Assembly: GCF_014199195.1 (NCBI RefSeq)
Contig: NZ_JACIJE010000007.1
Span: forward strand, 206,597 to 270,596
Reading direction: 5' to 3'
DNA from: Neoroseomonas alkaliterrae
GTDB lineage: Bacteria; Pseudomonadota; Alphaproteobacteria; Acetobacterales; Acetobacteraceae
DNA: 64,000 nucleotides
The position numbers were made by a program, and so were the translations under genes. Below are positions 9,641-19,253 of this stretch, piece by piece (the stretch's first letter is position 1; every line of letters starts with the position of its first letter). The notes beneath the pieces are model-generated. The model was not told the DNA's origin. It worked only from the letters and a program-made list of their open reading frames with translations, and made no database searches.

Positions 9641-9666
9641 TGATCCGGATGCGTTGACCCGGATCA
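9641..9666 (+). promoter_or_regulatory. Inverted repeat upstream of tssB (possible operator)
   Basis: A perfect 8-base inverted repeat, TGATCCGG and CCGGATCA, separated by 10 bases, about 70 bases before the tssB start. TTGACC at 9654-9659 overlaps its right half and could be a -35 element, with TAATCT at 9678-9683 as a weak -10 (18-base spacer). The arrangement would let a dimeric regulator block the promoter. This is inference; the -10 match is poor. Confidence 0.35.
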
Positions 9667-9736
9667 GGCTGGGTGCGTAATCTTCGTGCGAACCGAAACC
9701 CTTGGGGCACGGACCTCGCCCGCAGGAGGAAGCTTC

Positions 9737-10243
9737 ATGAGCAGCGTGCACGACAAGCTCGCGCGGGTCCGCAAGCCGCGCGTCCACATCACCTACGAGG
9801 TCGAGACCGAAGGCGCGCAGATCGAGCGCGAACTGCCCTTCGTGATGGGCATCATGGGCGACTTCGCCGGCGACCCGAGCGAGCCGCTGCGGCCGCTCGC
9901 CGAGCGGAAGTTCGTCCAGATCGACCGCGACAACTTCAACGACGTCATGGCGCGCATCCAGCCCGGGCTGAACATCCGGGTGAAGAACACGCTCGCCGGC
10001 GACGACAGCGAGATGGCGGTCAGCCTCAAGTTCCGCTCCATCGAGGATTTCGAGCCCGCCCGGGTGGCCGAGCAGGTGCCGGCGCTGAAGGCGATGCTCG
10101 AGACGCGCGCCAAGCTGCGCGACCTGATGTCCAAGGTGGACCGTTCCGACGAGCTCGAGGGGCTGCTCGAGCAGGTCCTGCAGGACAAGGAAAAGCTGGA
10201 CAAGCTGTCGGCCGAGCTCGGCCTCGACAAGAAGGAGGGCTGA
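9737..10243 (+). CDS. tssB: T6SS contractile sheath small subunit TssB (VipA)
   Basis: 168 residues, starting at the ATG preceded by a strong AGGAGGA. Family motifs: [27 protein letters not shown], the [13 protein letters not shown] segment and a charged C-terminal helix ([18 protein letters not shown]). TssB pairs with TssC to build the contractile sheath around the Hcp tube; the N-terminal helical part is what ClpV and TagJ recognise in studied systems. Three bases separate it from tssC, so translation is probably linked. Confidence 0.96.
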   Translation: MSSVHDKLARVRKPRVHITYEVETEGAQIERELPFVMGIMGDFAGDPSEPLRPLAERKFVQIDRDNFNDVMARIQPGLNIRVKNTLAGDDSEMAVSLKFRSIEDFEPARVAEQVPALKAMLETRAKLRDLMSKVDRSDELEGLLEQVLQDKEKLDKLSAELGLDKKEG

Positions 10244-10246
10244 GGC

Positions 10247-11743
10247 ATGAGCCAGACCCAGTCGCAGCCCGCGGGCGCGACGACGACGACCGAGGCGGAA
10301 GGCGGGCTCGGCCTGCTCGACCAGGTCATCGGCGCCACCAAGCAGACCGAGAAGGACCGGGCGCAGGACCTGATCAAGGCGCTGACCGAGGAGGCGCTGA
10401 AGGGCACCGTGACCTTCAGCCGCAACCTCCAGCAGACCTTCGACCGCGCCATCGCCGCGATCGACGCCAAGGTCAGCGAGCAGCTCAACCAGATCATGCA
10501 CCACGAGCGGTTCAGCAAGCTCGAGGGCTCCTGGCGCGGCCTGCACTACCTGGTGATGAACAGCGAGACCGGCGCCTCGCTGAAGCTGCGCCTCCTGCAG
10601 ATCAGCAAGCGCGAGCTCTCGCGCGACCTGCAGCGCGCGGTCGAGTTCGACCAGTCGCAGCTCTTCAAGAAGATCTACGAGAACGAGTTCGGCACCCCGG
10701 GCGGCGAGCCCTATGCCGCGCTGATCGGCGACTACGAGTGGACGAACCACCCGGACGATGTCGAGACGCTGCGCCTGATGTCCTCGGTCGCCGCGGCCTC
10801 CTTCGCGCCCTTCATCTCGGCGGCCTCCGCCCAGATGTTCGGCATGAACGACTTCCGCGAGCTCTCGAAGCCGCGCGACCTCGCCAAGATCTTCGAGACG
10901 GCGGAATACACGAAGTGGCGCTCGCTGCGCGAGACCGAGGACAGCCGCTTCCTCGCCCTGGTCATGCCGCGCACCATCGCGCGCCTGCCTTACGGCTCGG
11001 CCACCGTGCCGGTCGAGGAGTTCGCCTACGAGGAAGCGCCCTATGACGCCAACGGCAAGCCGATGGCGATGGAGCACGAGCACTACTGCTGGATGAACGC
11101 CGCCTATGTCATGGGCGCGCGCCTGACCGACGCCTTCGCGCAGTACGGCTTCTGCGTCGCGATCCGCGGCGCGGAGGGCGGCGGCAAGGTCTCCAACCTG
11201 CCGACGCATGTCTTCACCTCCGACGACGGCGACACCGACACCAAGTGCCCGACCGAGATCGGCATCACCGACCGGCGCGAGGCGGAACTCTCGGGCCTCG
11301 GCTTCCTGCCGCTCTGCCATTACAAGAACACCGACTACTCCGTGTTCTTCGGCGCGCAATCCGTGCAGAAGCCGAAGAAGTACGACCGGCCGGAAGCCAC
11401 CGCGAACGCGGCCATCTCGGCGCGCCTGCCCTACCTGATGGCGACGTCGCGCTTCGCGCACTTCCTCAAGGTGATGGCGCGCGACAAGATCGGCTCCTTC
11501 ATGGAGGCGTCCGACGTCGAATCCTGGCTGAACCGCTGGATCCGCAACTACGTGAACTCCAACCAGCAGGCCGACCAGGAGACCAAGGCGCGCTACCCGC
11601 TGCGCGAGGCCAAGGTCGAGGTCAAGGAAGTCCCGGGCAAGCCCGGGGTCTACAACGCGGTCGCCTATCTGCGCCCGTGGCTGCAGATGGAGGAACTCTC
11701 GACCTCGATGCGCATGGTCGCGCGCATCCCGCAGAAGGCCTGA
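10247..11743 (+). CDS. tssC: T6SS contractile sheath large subunit TssC (VipB)
   Basis: 498 residues with the standard TssC series: a helical N-terminus, [70 protein letters not shown] and the C-terminal [19 protein letters not shown]. This is the sheath subunit that assembles with TssB and contracts. Base composition and length match the family. It is followed after 30 bases by a second, diverged tssC (11774), the arrangement found in Agrobacterium as tssC41/tssC40. Confidence 0.96.
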   Translation: MSQTQSQPAGATTTTEAEGGLGLLDQVIGATKQTEKDRAQDLIKALTEEALKGTVTFSRNLQQTFDRAIAAIDAKVSEQLNQIMHHERFSKLEGSWRGLHYLVMNSETGASLKLRLLQISKRELSRDLQRAVEFDQSQLFKKIYENEFGTPGGEPYAALIGDYEWTNHPDDVETLRLMSSVAAASFAPFISAASAQMFGMNDFRELSKPRDLAKIFETAEYTKWRSLRETEDSRFLALVMPRTIARLPYGSATVPVEEFAYEEAPYDANGKPMAMEHEHYCWMNAAYVMGARLTDAFAQYGFCVAIRGAEGGGKVSNLPTHVFTSDDGDTDTKCPTEIGITDRREAELSGLGFLPLCHYKNTDYSVFFGAQSVQKPKKYDRPEATANAAISARLPYLMATSRFAHFLKVMARDKIGSFMEASDVESWLNRWIRNYVNSNQQADQETKARYPLREAKVEVKEVPGKPGVYNAVAYLRPWLQMEELSTSMRMVARIPQKA

Positions 11744-11773
11744 CGCGACGGCGGGCGGGCAGGGGAGAGCGGC

Positions 11774-13339
11774 GTGGCGCCACGGCCGCACGACACCGAC
11801 CCGCCCGCGGCGTTGCGCGCCGTGGTGCTCTCCGGCCGCTTCCTCGGCCGCGGCGCCGATGCCGCGGGCGCGGAGCGGCTGGCCGCCTTCATCGCCGGCT
11901 CCTCGGCCGCCGCGGCTCTCGCCGAGTGGTTCGGCGAAGGGCTCGGCCGGATCATCGCCCATGACGGCACCCCCGCGGGCCGCAAGGAGGCGATGGCGCG
12001 GCTCGAGGAGGCGGTGGACCGCGACATCGCCGCCCTCGACCGGTTGATCGGCGCGCAGCTCGACGCCGTCCTGCACCATGAGAGGCTGCGCCGCCTCGAG
12101 GGAAGCTGGCGCGCCCTGCACTGGCTGATCGAGCGCATCCCCTTCGGCGCGCGCATCAAGGCGCGGGTCTTCACCGCCCGCTGGGCCGAGCTCTGCCGCG
12201 ACTTCGAGCGCGCCATCGAGTTCGACCAGTCCGCCCTCTTCAAGCAGGTCTATGAGGGCGAGTTCGGCACGCCGGGCGGCGAGCCCTTCGGCATGCTGGT
12301 CGCCGACTACGAGGTGCGCCACGCCCCCGGCCCGGGCAGCCCGACGGATGACGTGGCCGGGCTCGACGGCCTCGCCGGCGTCGCGGCCGCGGCCTTCGCC
12401 CCGGCGGTGATCGCGGCCCATCCCGCGCTCTTCGGCTTCGACACCTGGGGCGCGGTGAACGCCTCCTCCGACCTGACCGACGTGCTGCGCTCGGCCGACC
12501 GCACGCGCTGGCGCTCGCTGCAGGGGCGGGAGGACAGCCGCTTCCTCGCCGTGGTGCTGCCGCGCACGCTCGGCCGCGTGCCCTGGCCCGACGATGCGAC
12601 GCGCGCCGACGGCTTTCGCTACCGCGAATACGCGCCGGGACCCGAGGACCGCGTCTGGATGAGCCCCGCCTATGCGCTCGCCGCCGCAGCCGTGCGCGCC
12701 TTCGCCCGCGCCGCCTGGCCCGCCGATGTGCGCGGGGCCACCATCTCGCACGAGGCCTCGGGCGGCGTGATCGAGAACCTGCCCGCCGAGCGCCTGCCCG
12801 GCGACCCGCGCGCCGGGACGCTGCGCCCGCCGACCGAGGTGATGCTGACCGACGACCAGGAACGCCAGGCGGTCGAGGCCGGCTTCGTGCCCTTCATCGG
12901 GCTCGAGATGCTGCCCGAAGGCTCCTTCGCCGCCACGCCCTCCATCCACCGCCCGCCGCGCATGACGGGGGAGACGGCGATGGCCGCGAACGCGAACCAG
13001 CGCCTTTCCGCGCAGTTCAACGCCATGCTCTGCGTCAGCCGCTTCGCCCATTGCGTGAAGCTGATGGGGCGCGACATGGTGGGCTCCTTCCGCACGGCCG
13101 ACGAGATCCAGCGCCGGCTGCACAAATGGCTGCTCGGCTTCACCAACATCTCCTCGGGCGGCGGCGCGGCCGGGGCGAAATACCCGCTGCGCGACGCGCG
13201 GGTGGACGTGGTGGAGAAGCCGGGCCAGCCCGGCGTGTTCGGCTGCATCATCCAGTTGCAGCCGCACTACCAGTTGGATGAGGTGGGGGCGGCCTTCCGC
13301 CTCGTGACGGATCTCCAGGCGGCGAGGCAAGCGGCATGA
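11774..13339 (+). CDS. Second TssC-like sheath protein (TssC40/ImpD type)
   Basis: 521 residues from a GTG at 11774, preceded by AGGGGAGA. It retains most TssC landmarks (VLHHERLRRLEGSWRALHWL, EFDQSALFKQVYEGEFGTPG, RWRSLQGREDSRFLAVVLPR, IIQLQPHYQLDEVGAAFRLV). The N-terminal helical part, which in TssC contacts TssB, is clearly different from that of the first copy, and a loop rich in Gly/Ala occurs before KYPLRDARVD. It corresponds by position to impD of the Agrobacterium imp operon. Its role relative to the main TssC is unclear: a minor sheath component, a cap or baseplate-side subunit are all possible. The stop overlaps the next start (ATGA). Confidence 0.88.
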   Translation: MAPRPHDTDPPAALRAVVLSGRFLGRGADAAGAERLAAFIAGSSAAAALAEWFGEGLGRIIAHDGTPAGRKEAMARLEEAVDRDIAALDRLIGAQLDAVLHHERLRRLEGSWRALHWLIERIPFGARIKARVFTARWAELCRDFERAIEFDQSALFKQVYEGEFGTPGGEPFGMLVADYEVRHAPGPGSPTDDVAGLDGLAGVAAAAFAPAVIAAHPALFGFDTWGAVNASSDLTDVLRSADRTRWRSLQGREDSRFLAVVLPRTLGRVPWPDDATRADGFRYREYAPGPEDRVWMSPAYALAAAAVRAFARAAWPADVRGATISHEASGGVIENLPAERLPGDPRAGTLRPPTEVMLTDDQERQAVEAGFVPFIGLEMLPEGSFAATPSIHRPPRMTGETAMAANANQRLSAQFNAMLCVSRFAHCVKLMGRDMVGSFRTADEIQRRLHKWLLGFTNISSGGGAAGAKYPLRDARVDVVEKPGQPGVFGCIIQLQPHYQLDEVGAAFRLVTDLQAARQAA

Positions 13340-14121
13340 CCACGGCAGGCGACGCGTTCAGGGCGGGCGACATCAACGGCGCGGTGGCGGCCGCGACGGC
13401 GGCGGTCAAGGCCGCCCCGCGCGACGCCGGGGCGCGCTGGGTGCTCGCCGAGATGCTGCTCTTCGCCGGGGAGTTCGAGCGCGCCGACCGCGCCCTCGAC
13501 GCCGTGATCGAGGAGACGCCCCTGCCCACGGTGATGGAGTTCCGCCAGCTCCTGCGCGCCGAGGTGACGCGCCGCCAGGTCCTCGGCGAGGGGCGCGTGC
13601 CGAAGTTCCAGGGCGATGACCCGACCGAGGCGCAGAAGGCCGCCGCCCGCGCGGTGACGCTGCTGCGCGCCGGCGATGGCGCGGGCGCCGCCGCCGCGGC
13701 CGCCGAGGTCGAGGCGCTGCGGCCGCGCGTCGCCGGGCGCCTCGGCGATGCCGCCTTCGACGACATGCGCGACGCCGACGACGTCTTCGCCGCCATGATC
13801 GAGGTCTATACCCTCTCGGGCGAATACATGTGGGTGCCGACCGAGCGCCTGCGCGCGCTCTCCTTCGACGCGCCGAAGCGCCCGCGCGACCTCTACTGGC
13901 GGCGCTGCTCGATCGAGATGAAGGACGGCCAGGAAGGCGTCGTCTACATCCCGGCGATCTACGGCTGGACGGCCAAGGACGCGCCGGACCCGCTGCGCCT
14001 CGGCCGCGGCACGGAATGGATGGAGGATGGCGGCCTCGTGCGCGGCCTCGGCCTGCGCGAGTTCCTCGTCGGAGAGGACGCGAAGACGGCGGCCGAACTG
14101 ACCGACCTGACCTTCGACTGA
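13336..14121 (+). CDS. tagJ: T6SS accessory protein TagJ (ImpE)
   Basis: 261 residues, translationally coupled to the preceding tssC2. The first ~100 residues are TPR-like helices (GDAFRAGDINGAVAAATAAV, then ARWVLAEMLLFAGEFERAD). The C-terminal half has the ImpE signature: DLYWRRCSIEMKDGQEGVVYIPAIY followed by the LRLGRGTEWME stretch and a final LREFLVGED. In Pseudomonas the TagJ homologue binds TssB and ClpV and adjusts sheath disassembly; presence of tagJ next to tssE marks the clade in which ClpV recognises the sheath through TagJ. Cytoplasmic. Confidence 0.92.
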   Translation: MTTAGDAFRAGDINGAVAAATAAVKAAPRDAGARWVLAEMLLFAGEFERADRALDAVIEETPLPTVMEFRQLLRAEVTRRQVLGEGRVPKFQGDDPTEAQKAAARAVTLLRAGDGAGAAAAAAEVEALRPRVAGRLGDAAFDDMRDADDVFAAMIEVYTLSGEYMWVPTERLRALSFDAPKRPRDLYWRRCSIEMKDGQEGVVYIPAIYGWTAKDAPDPLRLGRGTEWMEDGGLVRGLGLREFLVGEDAKTAAELTDLTFD

Positions 14122-14198
14122 GCCGCCCGCGCCGCACGCCATGAACACCGCGCCGTTGCCCCCGCAGCGCCCGGCCGTCCCGGTATAGGGGCGCGGCG

Positions 14199-14690
14199 AT
14201 GAGCGACAACCGCGCCAGCGCGCGCATCCGCCTGCCGCTGCTCGACCGGCTGCTCGACGCCGACCCCGACAGCCCGCGCGACCCGCCGCTGTCGCAGGCG
14301 CTGGCGGTGGACATGCTGCGCCTTGCGGTGCGGCGCGATCTCGAGGCGCTGCTGAACGCGCGCCGCCGCCGCCTGCCGCTGCCGCCGGGCCTGACGGAAC
14401 TGCCGGTCTCCCCGATCGGCTACGGCGTGCCCGACCCCACAGCCGGCAGCTTCACCGAGGAGGAGCGCCGCAGCGCCCTCTCGCGCGAGATCCAGGCCAC
14501 CATCGCGCGCTTCGAGCCGCGCCTGACCGATGTGCGCGTCCAGCTCAGGAAGGAGGAGACGGAATCCATCGACCGCGTGCTGCGGCTGCGGATCGAGGCG
14601 ATCCTGCGCACCGACCCGGTGCCCGAGCACATCTCCTTCGAGACGGTGGTGCGCCCGACCACCCTCGACGTGGCGGTGACGGAGGACTGA
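14199..14690 (+). CDS. tssE: T6SS baseplate protein TssE (gp25-like)
   Basis: 163 residues. It has the N-terminal LLDRLLD segment common in TssE, a conserved hydrophobic turn GYGVPD, the FTEEERRSALSREIQATIARFEPRL helix that matches T4 gp25 family proteins, and the terminal strand pair (LRLRIEAIL, SFETVVRPTT). TssE forms the wedge contact that starts sheath polymerisation on the baseplate, with TssF and TssG. The start at 14199 follows GGGGCGCGGCG with no clear ribosome site. 78 bases separate it from tagJ and 3 bases from tssF. Confidence 0.93.
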   Translation: MSDNRASARIRLPLLDRLLDADPDSPRDPPLSQALAVDMLRLAVRRDLEALLNARRRRLPLPPGLTELPVSPIGYGVPDPTAGSFTEEERRSALSREIQATIARFEPRLTDVRVQLRKEETESIDRVLRLRIEAILRTDPVPEHISFETVVRPTTLDVAVTED

Positions 14691-14693
14691 GCC

Positions 14694-16520
14694 GTGTCGG
14701 AATCGCTCCTCCCCTACTACAACCGGGAACTGCGCTCGATCCGCAAGCTCGCGGGCGAGTTCGCCGACGCCTATCCCAAGGTCGCCGCGCGCCTGCGCAT
14801 CACGCCCGAGGCGGTGGACGACCCCTATGTCGAGCGCCTGCTCGAAGGGGTCGCCTTCATCGCCGCGCGGGTGCAGCAGCGCCTCGACGACGAGCTGCCC
14901 GAGTTCAGCGAGACGCTGCTCGACATGCTGGCGCCGCAGCTCCTCTCGCCGGTGCCCTCGATGACGACGCTGAAGGTGCATTCCCCGCCCGACGCGCAGG
15001 GGCCGGTGCGCGTGCCGCGCGGCCTGATGGTCGAGACCGAGCCCGTGCGCGGCGAGCCCGTGCGCTTCACCACCTGCCACGACGTCACCGTCTGGCCGCT
15101 GGCGGTGGAGGCGGTGCGGCTCTCGGGCCTGCCGATCGTCGCGCCGGCCAATCCGCGCGTGCAGGGGGCGATGGCGGTGCTGCGCCTGAGCCTGCGCGTG
15201 ACCACGCCGGACCTGCCCTTCTCCCGCCTCGGCCTCGACCGTCTGCGGCTGCATCTGCGCGGCGTCGGCGCGCAGCCCGCGCTGCTGCACGAGCTGCTCT
15301 GCACCTCGACCCTCGGCGTCGCGCTCGCCGACAGCCCGGTGGACCCGCGCCCGACGCTGCTCGGCCCCGAGGCGCTCGAGCCCGCCGGCTTCGCGGCGGA
15401 GGAGGCGGCGCTGCCCTGGCCGAGCCGTTCCTTCGCCGGCTACCGCCTGCTGACCGAATGGTTCGCCTTCCCGGAGAAGTTCCTCTACCTCGACCTCACC
15501 GGGCTCGAGGCGCGCACGCTGCTGCAGGAGAGCGACAGGCTCGACGTCTTCATCTACCTCTCGCGCGCCATGCCGGAACTGGAGCGCATGCTCGGCGCGG
15601 AGGACATCGCGCTCGGCTGCACGCCGGCGGTCAACCTCTTCCCCCAGCGCTGCGAGCCCATCGCGCTCGACGGCACGCAGTCCGAATGGATGGTGGTGCC
15701 CGATGCCCGCCGTCCCGGCGCGCTCGAGATCTACGCCGTGGACAGCGTGCGCGAGAGCCGCCCGGATGGGCGCCGCCGCCAGGTGCTGCCCTTCTACCGC
15801 CTTGGGCGCGTGGACCAGGACGAGGCGAACACGGCCGAGGTCAACTACGTGACCTTCCGCCGCGGCGCGACGCCGCCGGTCACCGGCACCCAGACCTGGA
15901 TCGAGCTGCGCGACGAGGCCTACGACCCCGCCCAGCCCGCCGAGGGCGTGCTGACGGTCGAGGCGCTGTGCTGCAACCGGGACCTGCCTGCGCTGCTGCC
16001 CTTCGGCGCCGGCCAGCCGCGGCTGCGCGTCGCGCAGGGCGGCGCGCCGGTCTCGATGGTGGACTGCATCTCCCCGCCCACGCCCACGCTGCGCCCGCGG
16101 CTGAACGACCGCGGCGCCTGGCGGCTGATATCGCATCTCGCGCTCAACCACCTCTCGGTGACGGGCGGCGAATCCGGCGCCTCCGCGCTGCGCGAGATCC
16201 TGCGCCTGCACGACCTGCGCGATACCGCCGAGACGCGCGCCGCCCTCGCCGCGCTCGTCGCCGTCGAGACGAAGCCCGGCGTGGCGCGCGTGCCGGGCGG
16301 GCGCGCCGGGGCCTTCGTGCGCGGCCTCGACGTGACGCTGACCTTCGACGCGCAGGCCTGGCAGTCGGCGGGCCTCTACCCGCTCGCCCAGATCCTCGAA
16401 CGCTTCCTCGCGCTGCAGGTCTCGGTCAACGCCTTCTCCCGAACGCTGGTGGCGCTGCGCGGCCGGCCCGGGCTGGTGGCGCGCTTCGCCCCGCGCAGCG
16501 GCACGCGGATGCTGCTGTGA
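14694..16520 (+). CDS. tssF: T6SS baseplate protein TssF
   Basis: 608 residues from a GTG at 14694. The N-terminus LLPYYNRELRSIRKLAGEFADAYPKVAARL is diagnostic for TssF (VasA), and the EGVAFIAARVQQRLDDELPEFSETLLDML section and later RPRLNDRGAWRLISHLALNHLS confirm it. TssF dimers with TssG form baseplate wedges. The size matches the family norm of about 600 residues. The stop overlaps the tssG GTG (GTGA), so the two products, which form a complex, are probably made together. Confidence 0.95.
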   Translation: MSESLLPYYNRELRSIRKLAGEFADAYPKVAARLRITPEAVDDPYVERLLEGVAFIAARVQQRLDDELPEFSETLLDMLAPQLLSPVPSMTTLKVHSPPDAQGPVRVPRGLMVETEPVRGEPVRFTTCHDVTVWPLAVEAVRLSGLPIVAPANPRVQGAMAVLRLSLRVTTPDLPFSRLGLDRLRLHLRGVGAQPALLHELLCTSTLGVALADSPVDPRPTLLGPEALEPAGFAAEEAALPWPSRSFAGYRLLTEWFAFPEKFLYLDLTGLEARTLLQESDRLDVFIYLSRAMPELERMLGAEDIALGCTPAVNLFPQRCEPIALDGTQSEWMVVPDARRPGALEIYAVDSVRESRPDGRRRQVLPFYRLGRVDQDEANTAEVNYVTFRRGATPPVTGTQTWIELRDEAYDPAQPAEGVLTVEALCCNRDLPALLPFGAGQPRLRVAQGGAPVSMVDCISPPTPTLRPRLNDRGAWRLISHLALNHLSVTGGESGASALREILRLHDLRDTAETRAALAALVAVETKPGVARVPGGRAGAFVRGLDVTLTFDAQAWQSAGLYPLAQILERFLALQVSVNAFSRTLVALRGRPGLVARFAPRSGTRMLL

Positions 16521-17650
16521 GCGGGCCCGAGACCCCGGCATCCGGCGCCGAGCCGCCGCCATCCGATCCGGCCCCGGAAGCCGAGGCGCCGCCCGCGCTG
16601 CCGGACATCGCGGCGATGGCGGTCGCGACGGAGGAGGCCGCCGCCGCGACCCGCCCGCCGCCCGAGCCGCCGCCTTCCCCGGTGCTGATCGCCCTCAGCC
16701 CGGTCGAGCGCCTGCGCCGCGAGCCGGCGCGCTTCGACATCGACCAGGCGGCGATGATCGCCCTCGCCGCCTCCGGCCTGCCGCGCGACGAGCCCGAGGA
16801 ACTCCGCCTGCGCACCGGCACGCGCCTCGCCATGCCCGGCGGCGCGGTCCTCGCGGCGAAGCCGGCCGAGGGCGAGCTCACGCTCGGCACCTTCGGGCTG
16901 ACGGGCGCGGGCGGCGCGCTGCCGCGCCACCATTCGGCGATGGTCGCGGCCGAGCAGCGCAAGCGGTCGCTCGCGCTGCACGCCTTCCTCGACATGCTCG
17001 GCCGCCGCACCACCGGCCTCTATGTGAAGGCGGGCGCGAAATACCGGCCGACCCGCAACCCCGAGCCGACCGAGCGCGCCCTCTCGGCCGCCATCGGCAT
17101 GGCCACGCCCCATCTCGTGGACCGGCTGCGGCTGCCGAAGCAAGCGCTGCTCTATCACGCGGGCAACCTCGCCGCCCGCAGCCGCAGCGCCGAGCGCCTG
17201 CGGGCCATGCTCGAGGCCGAGACCGGCCGGCGCGTCGAGATCGAGGAGTTCGCCGGCGGCTTCATCCGCCTGCCCGAGAGCGAGCAGACACGGCTGCCGA
17301 AGGGGCGGGACGCGCCGCAGCATGCCGCGCTCGGCGTCTCGGCCGCGGCCGGTGCGCAGGTCTGGGACCCGCAGGCGCGGCTGATCATCCGCTTCGGCCC
17401 GCTCGGCCGCGCCGAGTTCGAATCGCTGCTGCCGGGCACGCCGGCCTGGCTGCGCATCACGCAGCTCGCGCGGCTCTTCGTCGGCCCGGATACCGCCTTC
17501 GCCGTCAACCTAGTGCTGCGCGCCGATGAGGTGCCCGCCGCGAACCTCGCCGCCGGCGCGCGGCTCGGCTGGACCTCCTGGATGGGCGCCTCGCGGCCGC
17601 GCCGCAAGGATGCGCGCGACGCGCTGTTCGAACCGCGCGAGGTCGTGTGA
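16517..17650 (+). CDS. tssG: T6SS baseplate protein TssG
   Basis: 377 residues from the GTG at 16517. The first ~60 residues are a Pro/Ala/Glu-rich extension; the conserved TssG body starts at LSPVERLRREPARFDIDQAAM and continues through FGLTGAGGALPRHHSAMV and HAFLDMLGRRTTGLYVKAG. A C-terminal domain with LGVSAAAGAQVWDPQARLIIRFG and the sequence LGWTSWMGA at the end are also typical. TssG joins TssF and TssE in the wedge. If translation began further downstream, the protein would have the normal ~330 residues; the coupled GTG makes the longer form more likely. Confidence 0.92.
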   Translation: MSGPETPASGAEPPPSDPAPEAEAPPALPDIAAMAVATEEAAAATRPPPEPPPSPVLIALSPVERLRREPARFDIDQAAMIALAASGLPRDEPEELRLRTGTRLAMPGGAVLAAKPAEGELTLGTFGLTGAGGALPRHHSAMVAAEQRKRSLALHAFLDMLGRRTTGLYVKAGAKYRPTRNPEPTERALSAAIGMATPHLVDRLRLPKQALLYHAGNLAARSRSAERLRAMLEAETGRRVEIEEFAGGFIRLPESEQTRLPKGRDAPQHAALGVSAAAGAQVWDPQARLIIRFGPLGRAEFESLLPGTPAWLRITQLARLFVGPDTAFAVNLVLRADEVPAANLAAGARLGWTSWMGASRPRRKDARDALFEPREVV

Positions 17651-17689
17651 CCGGCCCGCCGCCTCCCCTTCCGTGAAGGCCCCAGCCCG

Positions 17690-19189
17690 ATGAGCGACGC
17701 GAAGTCCCGATACGGCGCCGCGGATGTCCGCTACGTCTCCGCCTTCCAGCCCGAGGCGGCGCCGCCGATGCTGCGCTATGCGCTCGCCGTCGCCGACACT
17801 GTCTGGAACCCCGCCGACCCGGAGCGCCTGACCGTGCTCGACATCGGCTGCGGGCGCGGCGTGACCGCGGCGCTGCTCGCCGCGGCCAATCCGGGCTGGG
17901 AGGTGATCGGCCTCGACCTCCAGCCCGCCCATGTCGCCGAGGCGCGCGAACTCGCCGCCGCCGCCGGCCTGCCCAATCTCCGCTTCCTCGAGGCCGACCT
18001 CGCCGAGCCCACCGAGGAGGGCTGGGCGCGCCTGCTGCCCGAGGTGGATGTCGTCATCTGCTACGGCGTCTGGACCTGGGTGCCCGACATCGTGCGGGAG
18101 GGCATCCTCCGCCTGCTCAAGAGCCGGGTGAAGGCCGGCGGCGTCGTGCTGATGGGTTACAACGCGCTGCCCGGCTTCGCGGACTGCATCGTGCTGCAGC
18201 GGCTGATGGACGACATCGCGCGCGCCGTCAGCGGCACGCCGGAGGAGCGGGGCAGCGCCGCGCTCGAGGCCATCGCCGCGCTGCGCGCCGCCGGCGCGAG
18301 CTACCTGCCCGAGGACGCCGTGTTCGAACGGCTGGTGAAGGCCGCGAGACGCGCGCCCGCCTACATGGTGCATGAATGGCTGACGAGCTTCTGGCGGCCC
18401 GTTTTCCATGCCGACCTCGCGCGGGAGATGACGCGCGCGCGGCTCGACTACGGCGGCACCGCCAATCCGGGCCGCAGCCTGCCCGCGCTGCAACTGAGCC
18501 CGGAGCAGCGCGAGGCCGTCGCCGCCCTGCCCGAGGGTGTCCCGCGCGAGACGCTCAGCGACCTCTTCATCGGCCGCCGCTTCCGCACCGACATCTTCGT
18601 GCGCGGCCGCCGCCCGGGCGGGCGCCGCATGCTCGCCGGGCTGCGCCTGATGCCCAACGCCGCGCCCGAGGCCATGGAGATCGAGGTGCCGACGAAGGTC
18701 GGCCCGGCCGTGCTGCCGCCCGAGATCGTCGCGCCCATCGCCGCCGCCTTCGCCAAGGGGCCGCAGCGGATGGGCGACATCGCCGCGCTGCCCGAACTGC
18801 GCGAGCTGAACGCCGCCGAACTTGCGGTGATGCTGGTCGAGAGCCACAGCGCCCTGCCCATGTGGCGGGACGTACCCGGCCCCGGCCCGGCCACCGCGGC
18901 CGCCCGGCGCTGCACGGCGGCGCTGCTCGACGCCTTCGCGCGGGAGGGGGTGGCCACGGGCGTCTTCGGCGCGCCGGTGCCCGCCCTCGGCTCCGCGATC
19001 GTCGCCACCACCTCGGACCTCGCGGTGATCGCCGCGCTGCAGGACGGCGTCGCGGCGGAGCCGGCCGCGCTCGCCGAACGGCTGCTGGATGCGGGCGCAC
19101 CACCGGATGTCAGGGCGCAGGGGATCGAGGCGATCACCCGCCTTCTGGACCGCCGGCTCTTCGCCTGGCGCATGATGGGGCTGGTGTGA
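17690..19189 (+). CDS. SAM-dependent methyltransferase with methyltransferase-regulatory domain
   Basis: 499 residues. Residues ~45-175 are a class I SAM-binding fold: VLDIGCGRGV is motif I, EVIGLDLQPAHV the acidic end of strand 2, and CYGVWTWVPD motif IV. Residues ~200-320 look like the methyltransferase-regulatory domain found in a family of bacterial enzymes of unknown substrate, and a further helical C-terminal domain ends with RRLFAWRMMGLV. It follows tssG after 39 bases on the same strand, suggesting it belongs to the T6SS transcription unit. The target is unknown: a T6SS protein or a surface glycan are both possible. No signal peptide; cytoplasmic. Confidence 0.82.
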   Translation: MSDAKSRYGAADVRYVSAFQPEAAPPMLRYALAVADTVWNPADPERLTVLDIGCGRGVTAALLAAANPGWEVIGLDLQPAHVAEARELAAAAGLPNLRFLEADLAEPTEEGWARLLPEVDVVICYGVWTWVPDIVREGILRLLKSRVKAGGVVLMGYNALPGFADCIVLQRLMDDIARAVSGTPEERGSAALEAIAALRAAGASYLPEDAVFERLVKAARRAPAYMVHEWLTSFWRPVFHADLAREMTRARLDYGGTANPGRSLPALQLSPEQREAVAALPEGVPRETLSDLFIGRRFRTDIFVRGRRPGGRRMLAGLRLMPNAAPEAMEIEVPTKVGPAVLPPEIVAPIAAAFAKGPQRMGDIAALPELRELNAAELAVMLVESHSALPMWRDVPGPGPATAAARRCTAALLDAFAREGVATGVFGAPVPALGSAIVATTSDLAVIAALQDGVAAEPAALAERLLDAGAPPDVRAQGIEAITRLLDRRLFAWRMMGLV

Positions 19190-19253
19190 ACCGCTTCGGA
19201 TGCGGCGCCCCGCCCGTGCTGCTATACAACCGAAGATCGAAGGAGGTCCGCCC

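Noticed and set aside
9704..9720. A sigma-54-like GG/GC spacing in TTGGGGCACGGACCTCGCC before tssB
   Set aside because: Matches only the shortest core and lies too close to the start codon; background chance is high in this base composition.
9389..13330. A 1313-residue minus-strand open frame opposite tssB-tssC-tssC2
   Set aside because: Shadow of sheath genes; no domain or ribosome site.
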